Positions 28,493 to 36,119 of a stretch of DNA of 64,000 nucleotides are shown here, piece by piece. The translations under genes were made by a program, and so were the position numbers. Below the pieces are notes generated by a model that worked only from the letters and a program-made list of their open reading frames with translations, ran no database searches and was not told where the DNA came from. Source of the DNA: Pseudomonas paracarnis (GTDB taxonomy: Bacteria > Pseudomonadota > Gammaproteobacteria > Pseudomonadales > Pseudomonadaceae); assembly GCF_904063055.1 (NCBI RefSeq), contig NZ_CAJFCN010000001.1, positions 62,001 through 126,000 of the forward strand, given 5' to 3'. Every line of letters starts with the position of its first letter. Positions within the stretch are counted from its first letter, which is position 1.

Positions 28493-29113
28493 ATGTGTGG
28501 ACGTTATGCCCTGTTTCGCTGGAACCCTGCCTTTGCTGCCTTGCCCGGCTTCCCCGCGGATCAGCAGGCCCAGTGGAACATTTCCCCCAATGATTCGGTA
28601 CTGATCCAGCGCCTGAGCGAAGGCCAGCTCACCCTGGCGCGTGCCCGTTGGGGCCTTACGCCGCCTTGGCTGACAGACCTGTCGCGTACCCCAGCCCATG
28701 CCCGCGCCGAAACCCTGGCCGAACAACCGATGTTCCGTGAAGCGTTCCGCCAGCGCCGCTGCCTGCTGCCGGCCAACGGTTTCTACGAATGGCGCGGCAC
28801 CCAGCGCAAGCGCCCGTATTGGCTCACGCCGGGGGAGGGCTCCACGTTGTTCTTTGCCGCAGTGTGGGAAGCGTATCCGGTGCAGGAGCAGGTATGGCTG
28901 AGTACGGCGGTGGTTACCCAAGCGGCGCAAAGTCAGCGCCGGCCATTGATCCTGGACGCGGCAGCGCAGGCCGCCTGGCTCGACCCCGAGACACCGCTGC
29001 ATGTATTGCAGAGCCTGCTGGCGGCTGAGCCTGCCGTGCTGCGCGAGCGGGTGCTGGCCAATATGGTCAACGATCCGAAGCTCAATGGGCCCGAGTGCCT
29101 GACCCCGGCGTGA
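28493..29113 (+). CDS. SRAP-family (YedK/HMCES-like) protein with altered active site
   Basis: SRAP proteins form a thiazolidine crosslink to abasic sites in single-stranded DNA through their N-terminal Cys 2 and so shield the lesion. The 206-residue product keeps MCGRYALF with Cys 2, the DNA-contact WGLTPPWL near residue 54, and the active-site Glu 99 in ANGFYEW. Two positions differ from E. coli YedK: the Asn of NARVET is His 69 (HARAET), and the His of IHDRRP is Ser 147 (QSQRRP). In YedK those are Asn 75 and His 160. The lesion-capturing Cys is present, but ring-opening or reversal chemistry may differ. It is downstream of the DUF2007 gene. Confidence 0.85.
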   Translation: MCGRYALFRWNPAFAALPGFPADQQAQWNISPNDSVLIQRLSEGQLTLARARWGLTPPWLTDLSRTPAHARAETLAEQPMFREAFRQRRCLLPANGFYEWRGTQRKRPYWLTPGEGSTLFFAAVWEAYPVQEQVWLSTAVVTQAAQSQRRPLILDAAAQAAWLDPETPLHVLQSLLAAEPAVLRERVLANMVNDPKLNGPECLTPA

Positions 29114-29233
29114 GCTTTGCCAGTCCGGTCGCGTTCGGATGTATCTGAAATTCAGCGGTTAAACGTCTGGTGTATCTGGCGCAGATACCAATGACCGCCT
29201 ACGATACGCGCCATGTTTTCAGGGAGCGTGTTC

Positions 29234-30052
29234 ATGAAGAAGTCATTGGTGGTAAGCGGTTTGGTTGCAGCGATGCTGCTGGCGGGTTGTCAGTCGGTCA
29301 ATACCACCAGCGGCGGCGCCGTTGGGGTGGAGCGCAAGCAGTACATGTTCAGCATGCTGTCGAGCCAGGAAGTCGACCAGATGTATGCCCAGTCTTATCA
29401 GCAGACCCTGGGTGAAGCCAGCAGCAAAGGGGTGTTGGACAAGACCAGCGCCAACGCCAAGCGCGTGCAGGCCATTGCCAAGCGCCTGATCGCCCAGGCT
29501 CCGACTTTCCGCGCGGATGCGGCCCAGTGGAACTGGGATGTGAACCTGATCAAAAGCGATGAGATGAACGCCAACTGCGGGCCTGGCGGCAAGATCCTGG
29601 TGTACAGCGGCTTGATCGACAACCTCAAGCTCACCGATGACGAACTGGCCGCCGTGATGGGCCATGAAATCGCCCACGCCTTGCGTGAGCACGGCCGAGA
29701 AGCCATGTCCAAGGCTTACGGTATCCAGATGGCCAAGCAGGGCGCCGGGGCAATATTCGGTCTCGGCCAGGACAGCCTGGCACTGGCCGATACCGTGGCC
29801 AACTACGGCATGACCTTGCCCAACAGCCGCAGCAATGAAAACGAAGCCGACCTGATCGGCCTGGAACTGGCCGCCCGCGCTGGTTACAACCCGAACGCGG
29901 CCATCACCTTGTGGAACAAGATGGCCAAGGCTTCGGAAGGCGCACCGCCGGAATTCATGAGCACGCACCCGGCTTCCGACAGCCGCATCGCGTCCTTGCA
30001 GGCGGCGATTCCGAAGGTAATGCCGCTCTACCAGCAGGCCAAGAAGTCCTGA
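29234..30052 (+). CDS. M48-family metallopeptidase lipoprotein (LoiP/YcaL-like)
   Basis: Lipoprotein of 272 residues: signal peptide KKSLVVSGLVAAMLLAGC with lipobox LAGC, then an M48 peptidase domain with the zinc motif HEIAH in MGHEIAHALREHG near residue 138 and the third ligand Glu in SNENEADLIGLELAARAGYN near residue 205. M48 periplasmic lipoproteins such as LoiP and BepA degrade misfolded outer-membrane proteins or assist their assembly. AGGGAG lies seven bases before ATG 29234, so this start is chosen over an upstream ATG. REP pairs follow. Confidence 0.88.
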   Translation: MKKSLVVSGLVAAMLLAGCQSVNTTSGGAVGVERKQYMFSMLSSQEVDQMYAQSYQQTLGEASSKGVLDKTSANAKRVQAIAKRLIAQAPTFRADAAQWNWDVNLIKSDEMNANCGPGGKILVYSGLIDNLKLTDDELAAVMGHEIAHALREHGREAMSKAYGIQMAKQGAGAIFGLGQDSLALADTVANYGMTLPNSRSNENEADLIGLELAARAGYNPNAAITLWNKMAKASEGAPPEFMSTHPASDSRIASLQAAIPKVMPLYQQAKKS

Positions 30053-30060
30053 TCGACGCC

Positions 30061-30270
30061 CTGTGGCAGCGAGTTCGCTCGCGAATGCGGTGTTGCAGTG
30101 ACTCATTCAGTGACTGATACCTCGCCTTCGCGGGCAAGCCCGCTCCCACAGGGTCCTATGCCAGGCGCTGATTCTGGACCACTGTGGGAGCTGGCTTGCC
30201 TGCGATAACGCCCGTTCAGCAACAGATTCAGTGACTGATACGCCGCTATCGCGGGCAAGCCCGCTCCTCC
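30061..30270. repeat. Two tandem REP inverted pairs
   Basis: The first pair is 30061-30085 with 30121-30150; the second is 30183-30207 with 30247-30268. Each is a GGGAGC-GGCTTGC arm facing its reverse complement, with similar spacers (CAACAGATTCAGTGACTGAT-like segment in both). They lie between the M48 gene and the converging GDT1-type gene, and make a cluster of four REP arms. Confidence 0.85.
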
Positions 30271-30283
30271 CGCCCTGATCGGT

Positions 30284-30868
30284 TTACAGCCAGCCGCTGC
30301 TCTGCATGGCCTTGTACACCGCAATAATCGCCAGCACGAAGAACGCCGTAGCCGCCAAGCGACGAATCAAGGTCAGCGGCAGCTTCTCCGCGGCAAAATT
30401 CCCCGCCAGCACCACCGGAACGTTGGCAATCAACATGCCCAGGGTGGTACCGATAATCACCAGCCAAAGTTCCGGGTATTGCGCCGCCAGCATCACCGTG
30501 GCGATCTGGGTCTTGTCACCGATTTCGGCGAGGAAGAATGCAATCAAGGTGGTCAGGAAGGGCCCGAACTTACGGGTGGTACTGGCTTCGTCATCATCGA
30601 GTTTGTCCGGCACCAGAGTCCACAGCGCCGTGGCGCAGAAGCTCGCGGCGAGGATCCAGTGCAGCACCGCATCCGAGAAGAAACTCCCGAACCAGGCGCC
30701 CACGGCACCGGCCGCCGCATGGTTGGCCAGGGTCGCGGCGACGATACCGGCGATGATCGGCCAGGGCTTGCGAAAGCGCGCAGCAAGGATGAGTGCGAGC
30801 AGTTGCGTCTTGTCGCCGATTTCGGCCAAGGCAACGATTGCGGTAGGAACGAGTAGTGAATCCAGCAT
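30284..30868 (-). CDS. GDT1/UPF0016-family cation exporter (Mn)
   Basis: Inner-membrane protein of 194 residues with about six helices arranged as two repeats, each with the family motif ExGDK[TS]: ALAEIGDKTQLLA near residue 14 and FLAEIGDKTQIAT near residue 114. GDT1/MneA proteins export Mn (or exchange Ca/Mn for protons). The upstream yybP-ykoY manganese riboswitch (30935-31075) strongly supports Mn as the physiological cue. The start at 30868 lies 14 bases after a hairpin formed by GGGGCGGG and CCCGCCCC in the leader. Confidence 0.92.
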   Translation of the reverse strand: MLDSLLVPTAIVALAEIGDKTQLLALILAARFRKPWPIIAGIVAATLANHAAAGAVGAWFGSFFSDAVLHWILAASFCATALWTLVPDKLDDDEASTTRKFGPFLTTLIAFFLAEIGDKTQIATVMLAAQYPELWLVIIGTTLGMLIANVPVVLAGNFAAEKLPLTLIRRLAATAFFVLAIIAVYKAMQSSGWL

Positions 30869-30881
30869 CAGGTAGTTTCCA

Positions 30882-30925
30882 GGGGCGGGTCGACACGGCT
30901 ATGACACGTACAGCCTTCCCGCCCC
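30882..30925 (-). promoter_or_regulatory. Riboswitch expression-platform hairpin before the GDT1 gene
   Basis: On the plus strand, GGGGCGGG (30882-30889) faces CCCGCCCC (30918-30925): a perfect 8-base inverted repeat with a 28-base loop that contains an inner GGCT/AGCC pairing. It lies between the riboswitch core and the GDT1 ATG and could be the Mn-dependent stem that gates translation or transcription. No T-run is visible, which favours control of translation. Confidence 0.5.
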
Positions 30926-30934
30926 GGGTAAGGT

Positions 30935-31075
30935 GTGCGTGTCATAGGTCTTGTCAAACCCCGGTCCGTCTGTGCGGACTCCTGGGTCGCATACGCCATG
31001 GTCTGCTGACCAAGTATGTTGACGTATGCCGGACGAGCATGGCGCTCGTGGGAGACTACTCCCCTAGGACGCTGC
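30935..31075 (-). ncRNA. yybP-ykoY manganese riboswitch
   Basis: Read on the minus strand, the leader contains GGGGAGTAG (complement of 31056-31064), GTCAACATACTTGG, and ACAAGACC, the three conserved blocks of the yybP-ykoY class that binds Mn2+. The block order and spacing match the E. coli mntP leader. It precedes a GDT1-family exporter, so the switch would turn the exporter on when Mn is high. Boundaries are estimates. Confidence 0.88.
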
Positions 31076-31127
31076 GGATTCTGCCTAGGCAAAACCCATT
31101 CGGCAAGCGTTCTTTTTCAAACCTCCG

Positions 31128-32126
31128 TCAGGGACGCTTGGCGCGGTAAATGCGAAAACCATTGCCTTCGGCCTTGATTGCGCAGATGCCCAAATGCTCT
31201 TCGATCAGTGGCTGGTACTTCAGGAAACTATTGGCGACCAAGCGAAGTTCGCCACCTTTTGCCAGGTGTTTCGCCGCTTTTCGCAGCAGATTCTCCGTGG
31301 CGAAATAATCGGTGTGCACGCCGACATGGAACGGCGGATTGCTCAAAATCGCGTTCAAACCCATGGGCGCGGCGTCGATGCCGTCACCGGTCAACACATC
31401 AGCTTCCAGGCCGTTCGCTGCCAGCGTCAGGCGACTGCTGGCGGCGGCGAAGGCATCCACATCCAGCATCGTCACGGTGTTATGCGGGTAGCGGCGTTTG
31501 ACCGCAGCCCCCAACACCCCGGCGCCGCAACCGAAATCGAGCAGGTTGCCGCTGGGCAGCTTGTCCAAGTGCTCCAGCAACAACTCGGTGCCGCGGTCCA
31601 GGCGACCATGGCTGAACACCCCTGGCAAGCTCACCACCTTCAGCGGGCCTTCGGCCAGCGGTACGTCGAAGACCTGTGCCAGGCTCTCAAGCTCCACGGC
31701 GTGCGGCGCGTTGGCGACGGTGACCTGCCACAGCTGGCAATGCCGTGCACTATCGAGCTTGCGCGGTTTGCCGAACGGAACCATCTGTTTGGCGGCGCTT
31801 TCGATACCCCCCTTTTTCTCGCCCACCAGAAACAGCTCAGCGCCAGGCAGGCGCGCGGCCACGGCGTTGAGCAGGTAGTCGGTGAGGTCTTTGGACTTGG
31901 GCAGGAAAATCACCGCCGCATCAAAGGCGCGCTCGGGCACCGTCACGCCAAACTGGCTGCGTTCGGCGAAGCGCGCATCGAGCGCCGCCTGGTCACCGGC
32001 ATGCCAGCACCAGCCGTGGGCATTGGGCAGGCGCCCAAGCAAATCGTCGGCAGGCAAACCTACGAGCAGCAGGTTGCCTTGAAAAAGTTCGGCCTGGCGA
32101 AGCAGTACTTCACTGCGCGGATCCAT
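31128..32126 (-). CDS. rsmC: 16S rRNA (guanine1207-N2)-methyltransferase RsmC
   Basis: Two-domain SAM methyltransferase of 332 residues. The N-terminal half is a degenerate methyltransferase fold; the C-terminal half has the SAM motif [20 protein letters not shown] near residue 195 and the catalytic NPPF in [10 protein letters not shown] near residue 262. RsmC modifies G1207 of 16S rRNA in the assembled 30S subunit. AAGGAG lies before the ATG. It follows hprA by 30 bases on the minus strand, the PA4627/PA4626 order. RlmG is a sister family, but length and neighbour favour RsmC. Confidence 0.9.
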   Translation of the reverse strand: MDPRSEVLLRQAELFQGNLLLVGLPADDLLGRLPNAHGWCWHAGDQAALDARFAERSQFGVTVPERAFDAAVIFLPKSKDLTDYLLNAVAARLPGAELFLVGEKKGGIESAAKQMVPFGKPRKLDSARHCQLWQVTVANAPHAVELESLAQVFDVPLAEGPLKVVSLPGVFSHGRLDRGTELLLEHLDKLPSGNLLDFGCGAGVLGAAVKRRYPHNTVTMLDVDAFAAASSRLTLAANGLEADVLTGDGIDAAPMGLNAILSNPPFHVGVHTDYFATENLLRKAAKHLAKGGELRLVANSFLKYQPLIEEHLGICAIKAEGNGFRIYRAKRP

Positions 32127-32156
32127 AGTCTGCTCCTTGAAAAGGGGCGCAGTTTA

Positions 32157-33119
32157 TCAACTGACGACGCGCAGCGGGGTGCCGTTGAAAAAGCCCTGGG
32201 CGTTTTCCGTGAGCTGGCCGACGATGCGCTGCCGCGCTTCGCGACTGCCCCAGGCGTTGTGGGGCGTGACGATCAAGCGTGGAATGTTTCCCGCCAGCAG
32301 CGGATTACCAGTGACTGGCGGCTCGACACTCAACACGTCAGTCGCCGCGCCGCCAAGATGACCACTGCGCAGCGCGTCGGCCAGGGCCTGTTCATTGATC
32401 AAGCCACCGCGTGCGGTGTTGACGATAAACGCGCCGGGCTTGAGCAGCGCCAGTTCACGAGCGCCGATAAAGTCGCGGGTGTGTTCATTGAGTGGGCAAT
32501 GCAGGGTCAGCGCATCGACCTGGGGCAGCAATTCGTCCAGCGGCACACGGTCGGCGCGGGCAGGGCGCCCAGGTATCGCGCCGAGCACCACGCGCATGCC
32601 GAACGCTTCAGCCAGGCGTGCCACGGCACTGCCCAATTCACCGTGGCCGAGCAGGCCGAGGGTTTTGCCTTCCAGTTCGACGATCGGATGGTCCAGCAGG
32701 CAAAACTGTTTGGCCTGCTGCCATTTGCCAGCGGCCACATCCTGTTGATAGTCCTTCAAGCGCGTGGCGAGGTTGAGCAGCAGCATGATCGTATGTTGTG
32801 CCACCGACGGCGTGCCATAGCCCTGGCAGTTGCTCACGGTGATGCCGTGGGCGCGGGCCGCTTCAAGGTCGATATTGTTGGTGCCAGTGGCCGACACCAG
32901 GATCAGTTTGAGCTCGGGGCAGGCGGCCAGGGTTTGCGCCGTGAGCGGGATTTTATTGCTGATGGCGACTTGGGCGCCCTGCAAGCGCTCCAGCACATTT
33001 TCTGGCGTGGTCTGTTCAAACAACTGAAGCTGGCTGAAGCAGTCATGCAAACCGCTGAGGTCGAGGTCGCCCAAGTCCAGGGAAGGGTGGTCGAGGAAGA
33101 CGGCGCGGCGATTGTTCAT
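32157..33119 (-). CDS. hprA: Hydroxypyruvate reductase / D-2-hydroxyacid dehydrogenase
   Basis: NAD(P)H-dependent enzyme that reduces hydroxypyruvate or glyoxylate. The 320-residue product has the dinucleotide fold KTLGLLGHGELGSAVARLAEAF near residue 145 with a Rossmann GxGxxG-type loop, the substrate Arg in NTARGGLINEQALADAL near residue 230, and the catalytic His in VTPHNAWGSREARQR near residue 285. The ATG at 33119 is preferred to a TTG at 33125. Corresponds to PA4626. Divergent from the LysE-type exporter gene with 87 bases between. Confidence 0.9.
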   Translation of the reverse strand: MNNRRAVFLDHPSLDLGDLDLSGLHDCFSQLQLFEQTTPENVLERLQGAQVAISNKIPLTAQTLAACPELKLILVSATGTNNIDLEAARAHGITVSNCQGYGTPSVAQHTIMLLLNLATRLKDYQQDVAAGKWQQAKQFCLLDHPIVELEGKTLGLLGHGELGSAVARLAEAFGMRVVLGAIPGRPARADRVPLDELLPQVDALTLHCPLNEHTRDFIGARELALLKPGAFIVNTARGGLINEQALADALRSGHLGGAATDVLSVEPPVTGNPLLAGNIPRLIVTPHNAWGSREARQRIVGQLTENAQGFFNGTPLRVVS

Positions 33120-33206
33120 GATCAACTGTACCTTTTGCGACGAGGTTCGAAGGCGTAATCTGCCGAGCCTATCAGATGAAATAATCAGTTACTTAATGGA
33201 GTGAGC

Positions 33207-33839
33207 ATGTACGTCGCCGAGTTTTTGACCGTAGCCTTGATTCACTTGTTGGCAGTGGCGAGCCCCGGCCCGGATTTCGCCGTGGTGGTGCGTGAAAGCG
33301 TGACCCACGGCCGCCGTGCCGGAACCTGGACGGCCTTGGGTGTCGGTTCGGCGATTTTCCTGCATGTGGGTTACTCGTTGCTGGGTATCGGCTTGATCGT
33401 GTCCCAGTCTATTGTGCTGTTCAATGCGTTGAAGTGGGCCGCAGCCGCGTACCTGCTGTACATCGGCTTCAAGGCCCTGCGCGCTCAGCCGGCCAAGCCT
33501 GCAGCCGAGGGCGAGTTGCACCGTGAAGCGGGCGAGCGCACCCCACGCGGCGCGTTTACCGCAGGCTTTGTGACCAATGGCTTGAACCCCAAGGCCACGC
33601 TGTTCTTCCTGTCGCTGTTCACCGTGGTGATCAACCCCCACACGCCGCTGGCGGTACAGGCTGGTTACGGTGTGTACCTGGCGGTGGCCACGGCCCTGTG
33701 GTTTTGCCTGGTGGCCATGTTGTTCAGCCAGCAGCGCGTGCGCGCCGGGTTTGCAAAGATGGGTCATTGGTTTGATCGGACCATGGGCGCGGTGTTGATT
33801 GCCATCGGGGTGAAGCTGGCCTTTACCAGCATGAAATAA
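33207..33839 (+). CDS. LysE/RhtB-family amino acid exporter
   Basis: Inner-membrane protein of 210 residues with about six helices. The LysE-family N-terminal pattern is present: SPGPDFAVVVRESVTHGRRAG near residue 20, with the loop GWTALGVG-type TWTALGVGSAIFLHVGYSLL, then LNPKATLFFLSLFTVVI near residue 130. Such proteins export amino acids or homoserine/threonine; the substrate here is unknown. GGAG lies five bases before ATG 33207, so this is the start. The gene stands alone, divergent from hprA. Confidence 0.9.
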   Translation: MYVAEFLTVALIHLLAVASPGPDFAVVVRESVTHGRRAGTWTALGVGSAIFLHVGYSLLGIGLIVSQSIVLFNALKWAAAAYLLYIGFKALRAQPAKPAAEGELHREAGERTPRGAFTAGFVTNGLNPKATLFFLSLFTVVINPHTPLAVQAGYGVYLAVATALWFCLVAMLFSQQRVRAGFAKMGHWFDRTMGAVLIAIGVKLAFTSMK

Positions 33840-33868
33840 TCACTTTTCTCAAGTCAGCACAGTCCAAA

Positions 33869-33958
33869 TGTGGGAGCGGGCTTGCTCGCGAATGCGGTGG
33901 TTCAGTCAAAGATATACTGGCTGACACTCCGCATTCGCGAGCAAGCCCGCTCCCACAT
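33869..33958. repeat. REP inverted pair
   Basis: Left arm 33869-33895 (TGTGGGAGCGGGCTTGCTCG) and right arm 33927-33958, the exact reverse complement over about 27 bases (CGAGCAAGCCCGCTCCCACA), with a 31-base spacer. It lies between the LysE-type gene and the acyl-CoA synthetase gene. Confidence 0.88.
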
Positions 33959-34104
33959 TGGGTCTCATTAGGTCCTCGGTAATGGCGTAACGCTAGCATT
34001 TGCTGGTCCCTGCAAATCATTCCTTTGGCTGATTTGGCTGAAACATAAGCGCTCTACAGTGCAGGTCTTCAAGCCAAGACCGTGCAGTTATTAAAGGGAT
34101 TCTT

Positions 34105-35787
34105 ATGTTGCAGACCCGTGTTATCCCGCCCGCCGAAGGTGCGTACCAGTACCCGCTGTTGATCAAGCGCCTGTTGATGTCCGGGACTCGCTACGAGAAG
34201 ACCCGGGAAATTATCTACCGCGACAAGCTGCGCTACAGCTACCCGACGCTGATCGAGCGCGTTGCGCGCCTGGCCAATGTGCTGACCGAAGCCGGGGTCA
34301 AGGCTGGTGATACTGTGGCGGTGATGGACTGGGACAGCCACCGTTACCTAGAGTGTATGTTCGCCATCCCGATGATCGGCGCGGTGATTCACACCATCAA
34401 CGTGCGCCTGTCGCCAGAACAGATTCTGTACACCATGAACCACGCCGAAGACCGCTTTGTGCTGGTCAACAGTGAGTTCGTGGGGCTCTACCAGGCCATT
34501 GCCGGGCAGCTCACCACCGTCGACAAGACCTTGTTGATTACCGATGGTGACACCCTCACCGCCGAGCTACCCAACCTGGTGGGTGAGTATGAAACCCTGC
34601 TGGCCGCGGCCAGCCCCATCTATGACTTCGAGGATTTCGACGAAAACTCGGTCGCCACCACCTTCTACACCACCGGCACCACCGGTAACCCCAAGGGCGT
34701 GTACTTCACCCACCGGCAACTGGTGCTGCACACCATTGGCGTGGCGACCATCATGGGCAGCGTCGACAGTGTGCGCCTGCTGGGCACCAACGATGTGTAT
34801 ATGCCGATCACGCCGATGTTCCACGTACACGCCTGGGGCTTGCCGTATGTGGCGACCATGCTCGGGCTCAAACAGGTGTACCCCGGCCGCTACGACCCCG
34901 AATACCTGGTGGAACTGTGGCGCAAGGAGAAGGTGACGTTCTCCCACTGTGTGCCGACCATTCTGCAAATGGTGCTCAACGCCAAGGCTGCGCAGAACGT
35001 GGATTTCGGCGGCTGGAAAATCGTCATCGGCGGCAGCGCCCTCAACCGTTCGCTGTATGAAGCTGCCAAGGCTCGTGGCATTCAGCTGACCGCTGCGTAT
35101 GGCATGTCCGAGACCGGGCCGCTGGTGTCCTGCGCTCACCTCAATGATGAGCTGATGGCCGGCAGCGAAGATGAGCGCACCACCTACCGCATCAAGGCCG
35201 GTGTGCCGGGCCCGTTGGTCGAGGCGGCAATCATGGACACCGACGGTCGTTTCCTACCCGCCGATGGCGAAACCCAGGGCGAACTGGTGCTGCGCGCGCC
35301 GTGGCTGACCGAGGGTTACTACAACGAGCCGCACAAGGGCGCCGAGCTATGGGCCGGTGGCTGGCTGCACACCGGTGATGTGGCCACGCTGGATGCCTTC
35401 GGTGTGATTGATATCCGCGACCGCATCAAGGATGTGATCAAGACCGGCGGCGAATGGATCTCTTCCCTGGCACTCGAAGATCTGGTCAGCCGCCACCCGG
35501 CGGTACGGGAAGTGGCGGTGGTGGGCATTGCCGACCCGCAATGGGGCGAGCGGCCCTTCGCCTTGTTGGTGGTGCGTGAAGGGCATGTGATCGATGCGCG
35601 AGAGCTCAAGGAACACCTCAAGCCTTTTGTCGAGCTGGGCCATTTGAGCAAGTGGGCGATCCCGAGCCAGATCGCCGTTGTTACTGAAATTCCCAAGACC
35701 AGTGTCGGCAAACTCGACAAGAAACGTATCCGTGTCGACATCATCGAATGGCAGGCCAACAACAGCACGTTCCTGTCCACGCTCTAA
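34105..35787 (+). CDS. Medium-chain fatty acyl-CoA synthetase (AlkK-like)
   Basis: ANL-superfamily adenylate-forming enzyme, 560 residues, that activates a carboxylic acid with ATP and CoA. The AMP-binding P-loop TTFYTTGTTGNPKGVYF near residue 185, the adenylate-contact AAYGMSETGPLVS near residue 330, and the hinge DRIKDVIKTGGEWISS near residue 435 are all present. The closest type I know is the AlkK/PP_0763 group acting on medium-chain fatty acids. AAGGGA lies before the ATG. Downstream are DUF1302, DUF1329 and a LuxR regulator in the same direction, which points to lipid or alcohol/acid catabolism. Confidence 0.88.
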   Translation: MLQTRVIPPAEGAYQYPLLIKRLLMSGTRYEKTREIIYRDKLRYSYPTLIERVARLANVLTEAGVKAGDTVAVMDWDSHRYLECMFAIPMIGAVIHTINVRLSPEQILYTMNHAEDRFVLVNSEFVGLYQAIAGQLTTVDKTLLITDGDTLTAELPNLVGEYETLLAAASPIYDFEDFDENSVATTFYTTGTTGNPKGVYFTHRQLVLHTIGVATIMGSVDSVRLLGTNDVYMPITPMFHVHAWGLPYVATMLGLKQVYPGRYDPEYLVELWRKEKVTFSHCVPTILQMVLNAKAAQNVDFGGWKIVIGGSALNRSLYEAAKARGIQLTAAYGMSETGPLVSCAHLNDELMAGSEDERTTYRIKAGVPGPLVEAAIMDTDGRFLPADGETQGELVLRAPWLTEGYYNEPHKGAELWAGGWLHTGDVATLDAFGVIDIRDRIKDVIKTGGEWISSLALEDLVSRHPAVREVAVVGIADPQWGERPFALLVVREGHVIDARELKEHLKPFVELGHLSKWAIPSQIAVVTEIPKTSVGKLDKKRIRVDIIEWQANNSTFLSTL

Positions 35788-35795
35788 ACCCTCTC

Positions 35796-35817
35796 GCCGC
35801 GCCCGTTCGGGCGCGGC
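35796..35817 (+). terminator. GC-rich hairpin after acyl-CoA synthetase gene
   Basis: GCCGCGCCCG pairs with CGGGCGCGGC around TT. No T-run follows, so it is a weak or Rho-dependent stop or an mRNA-end stabiliser rather than a clear intrinsic terminator. Confidence 0.4.
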
Positions 35818-36119
35818 AATGCTCTATATCAAGCCTTTACTTGTGATTTGCCGAATTTCAGCCATCCTTCCCGCGTCGACCTTCGTCGGCGTGGCGAAAG
35901 GGTTGTGGCAGACAGGTTGGTGATGCAAATCACACTTTAGAGGGATCAAGCACTACCCCCCTCTGGCTATAGTCCCTTTCAGAGTTTTTCGCGGATGTTG
36001 CGCTTCGAGCCATGGAGGCTCGGTGGCGATGCGGCATTGGAATCGTTGTATCCCGGCCGTTACATCTGAAGAAAGGGCTCACTGCCATAACAATAAAATA
36101 TGCACATGGAGTAGCGTCG
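35818..36119 (+). promoter_or_regulatory. Control region of the DUF1302/DUF1329 genes
   Basis: About 300 bases with no convincing gene. GGTGA-TGCAAA-TCACA at 35919-35934 is a CRP/Vfr-type palindrome, matching TGTGA-N6-TCACA in nine of ten fixed positions. TATAGT at 35968-35973 is a plausible -10, preceded by a C-run (CACTACCCCCC). A second TTGTGATTTGC at 35841-35851 is the inverse of GCAAATCACA at 35925-35934. GGAG lies eight bases before ATG 36120. Confidence 0.5.

Noticed and set aside
31194..33158. A 654-codon frame antisense to rsmC and hprA
   Set aside because: The sense frames have clear SAM and NAD motifs; the antisense product is low-complexity and Gln/His/Arg-rich.
36030..36055. A possible sigma-54 promoter (TGGCGAT...CATTGGA) before the DUF1302 gene
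   Set aside because: It lacks the GG/GC elements at the strict -24/-12 distance; too weak to call.
36012..36119. Longer N terminus for the DUF1302 protein
   Set aside because: It would place 36 residues before a clear signal peptide, while GGAG is well placed for ATG 36120.
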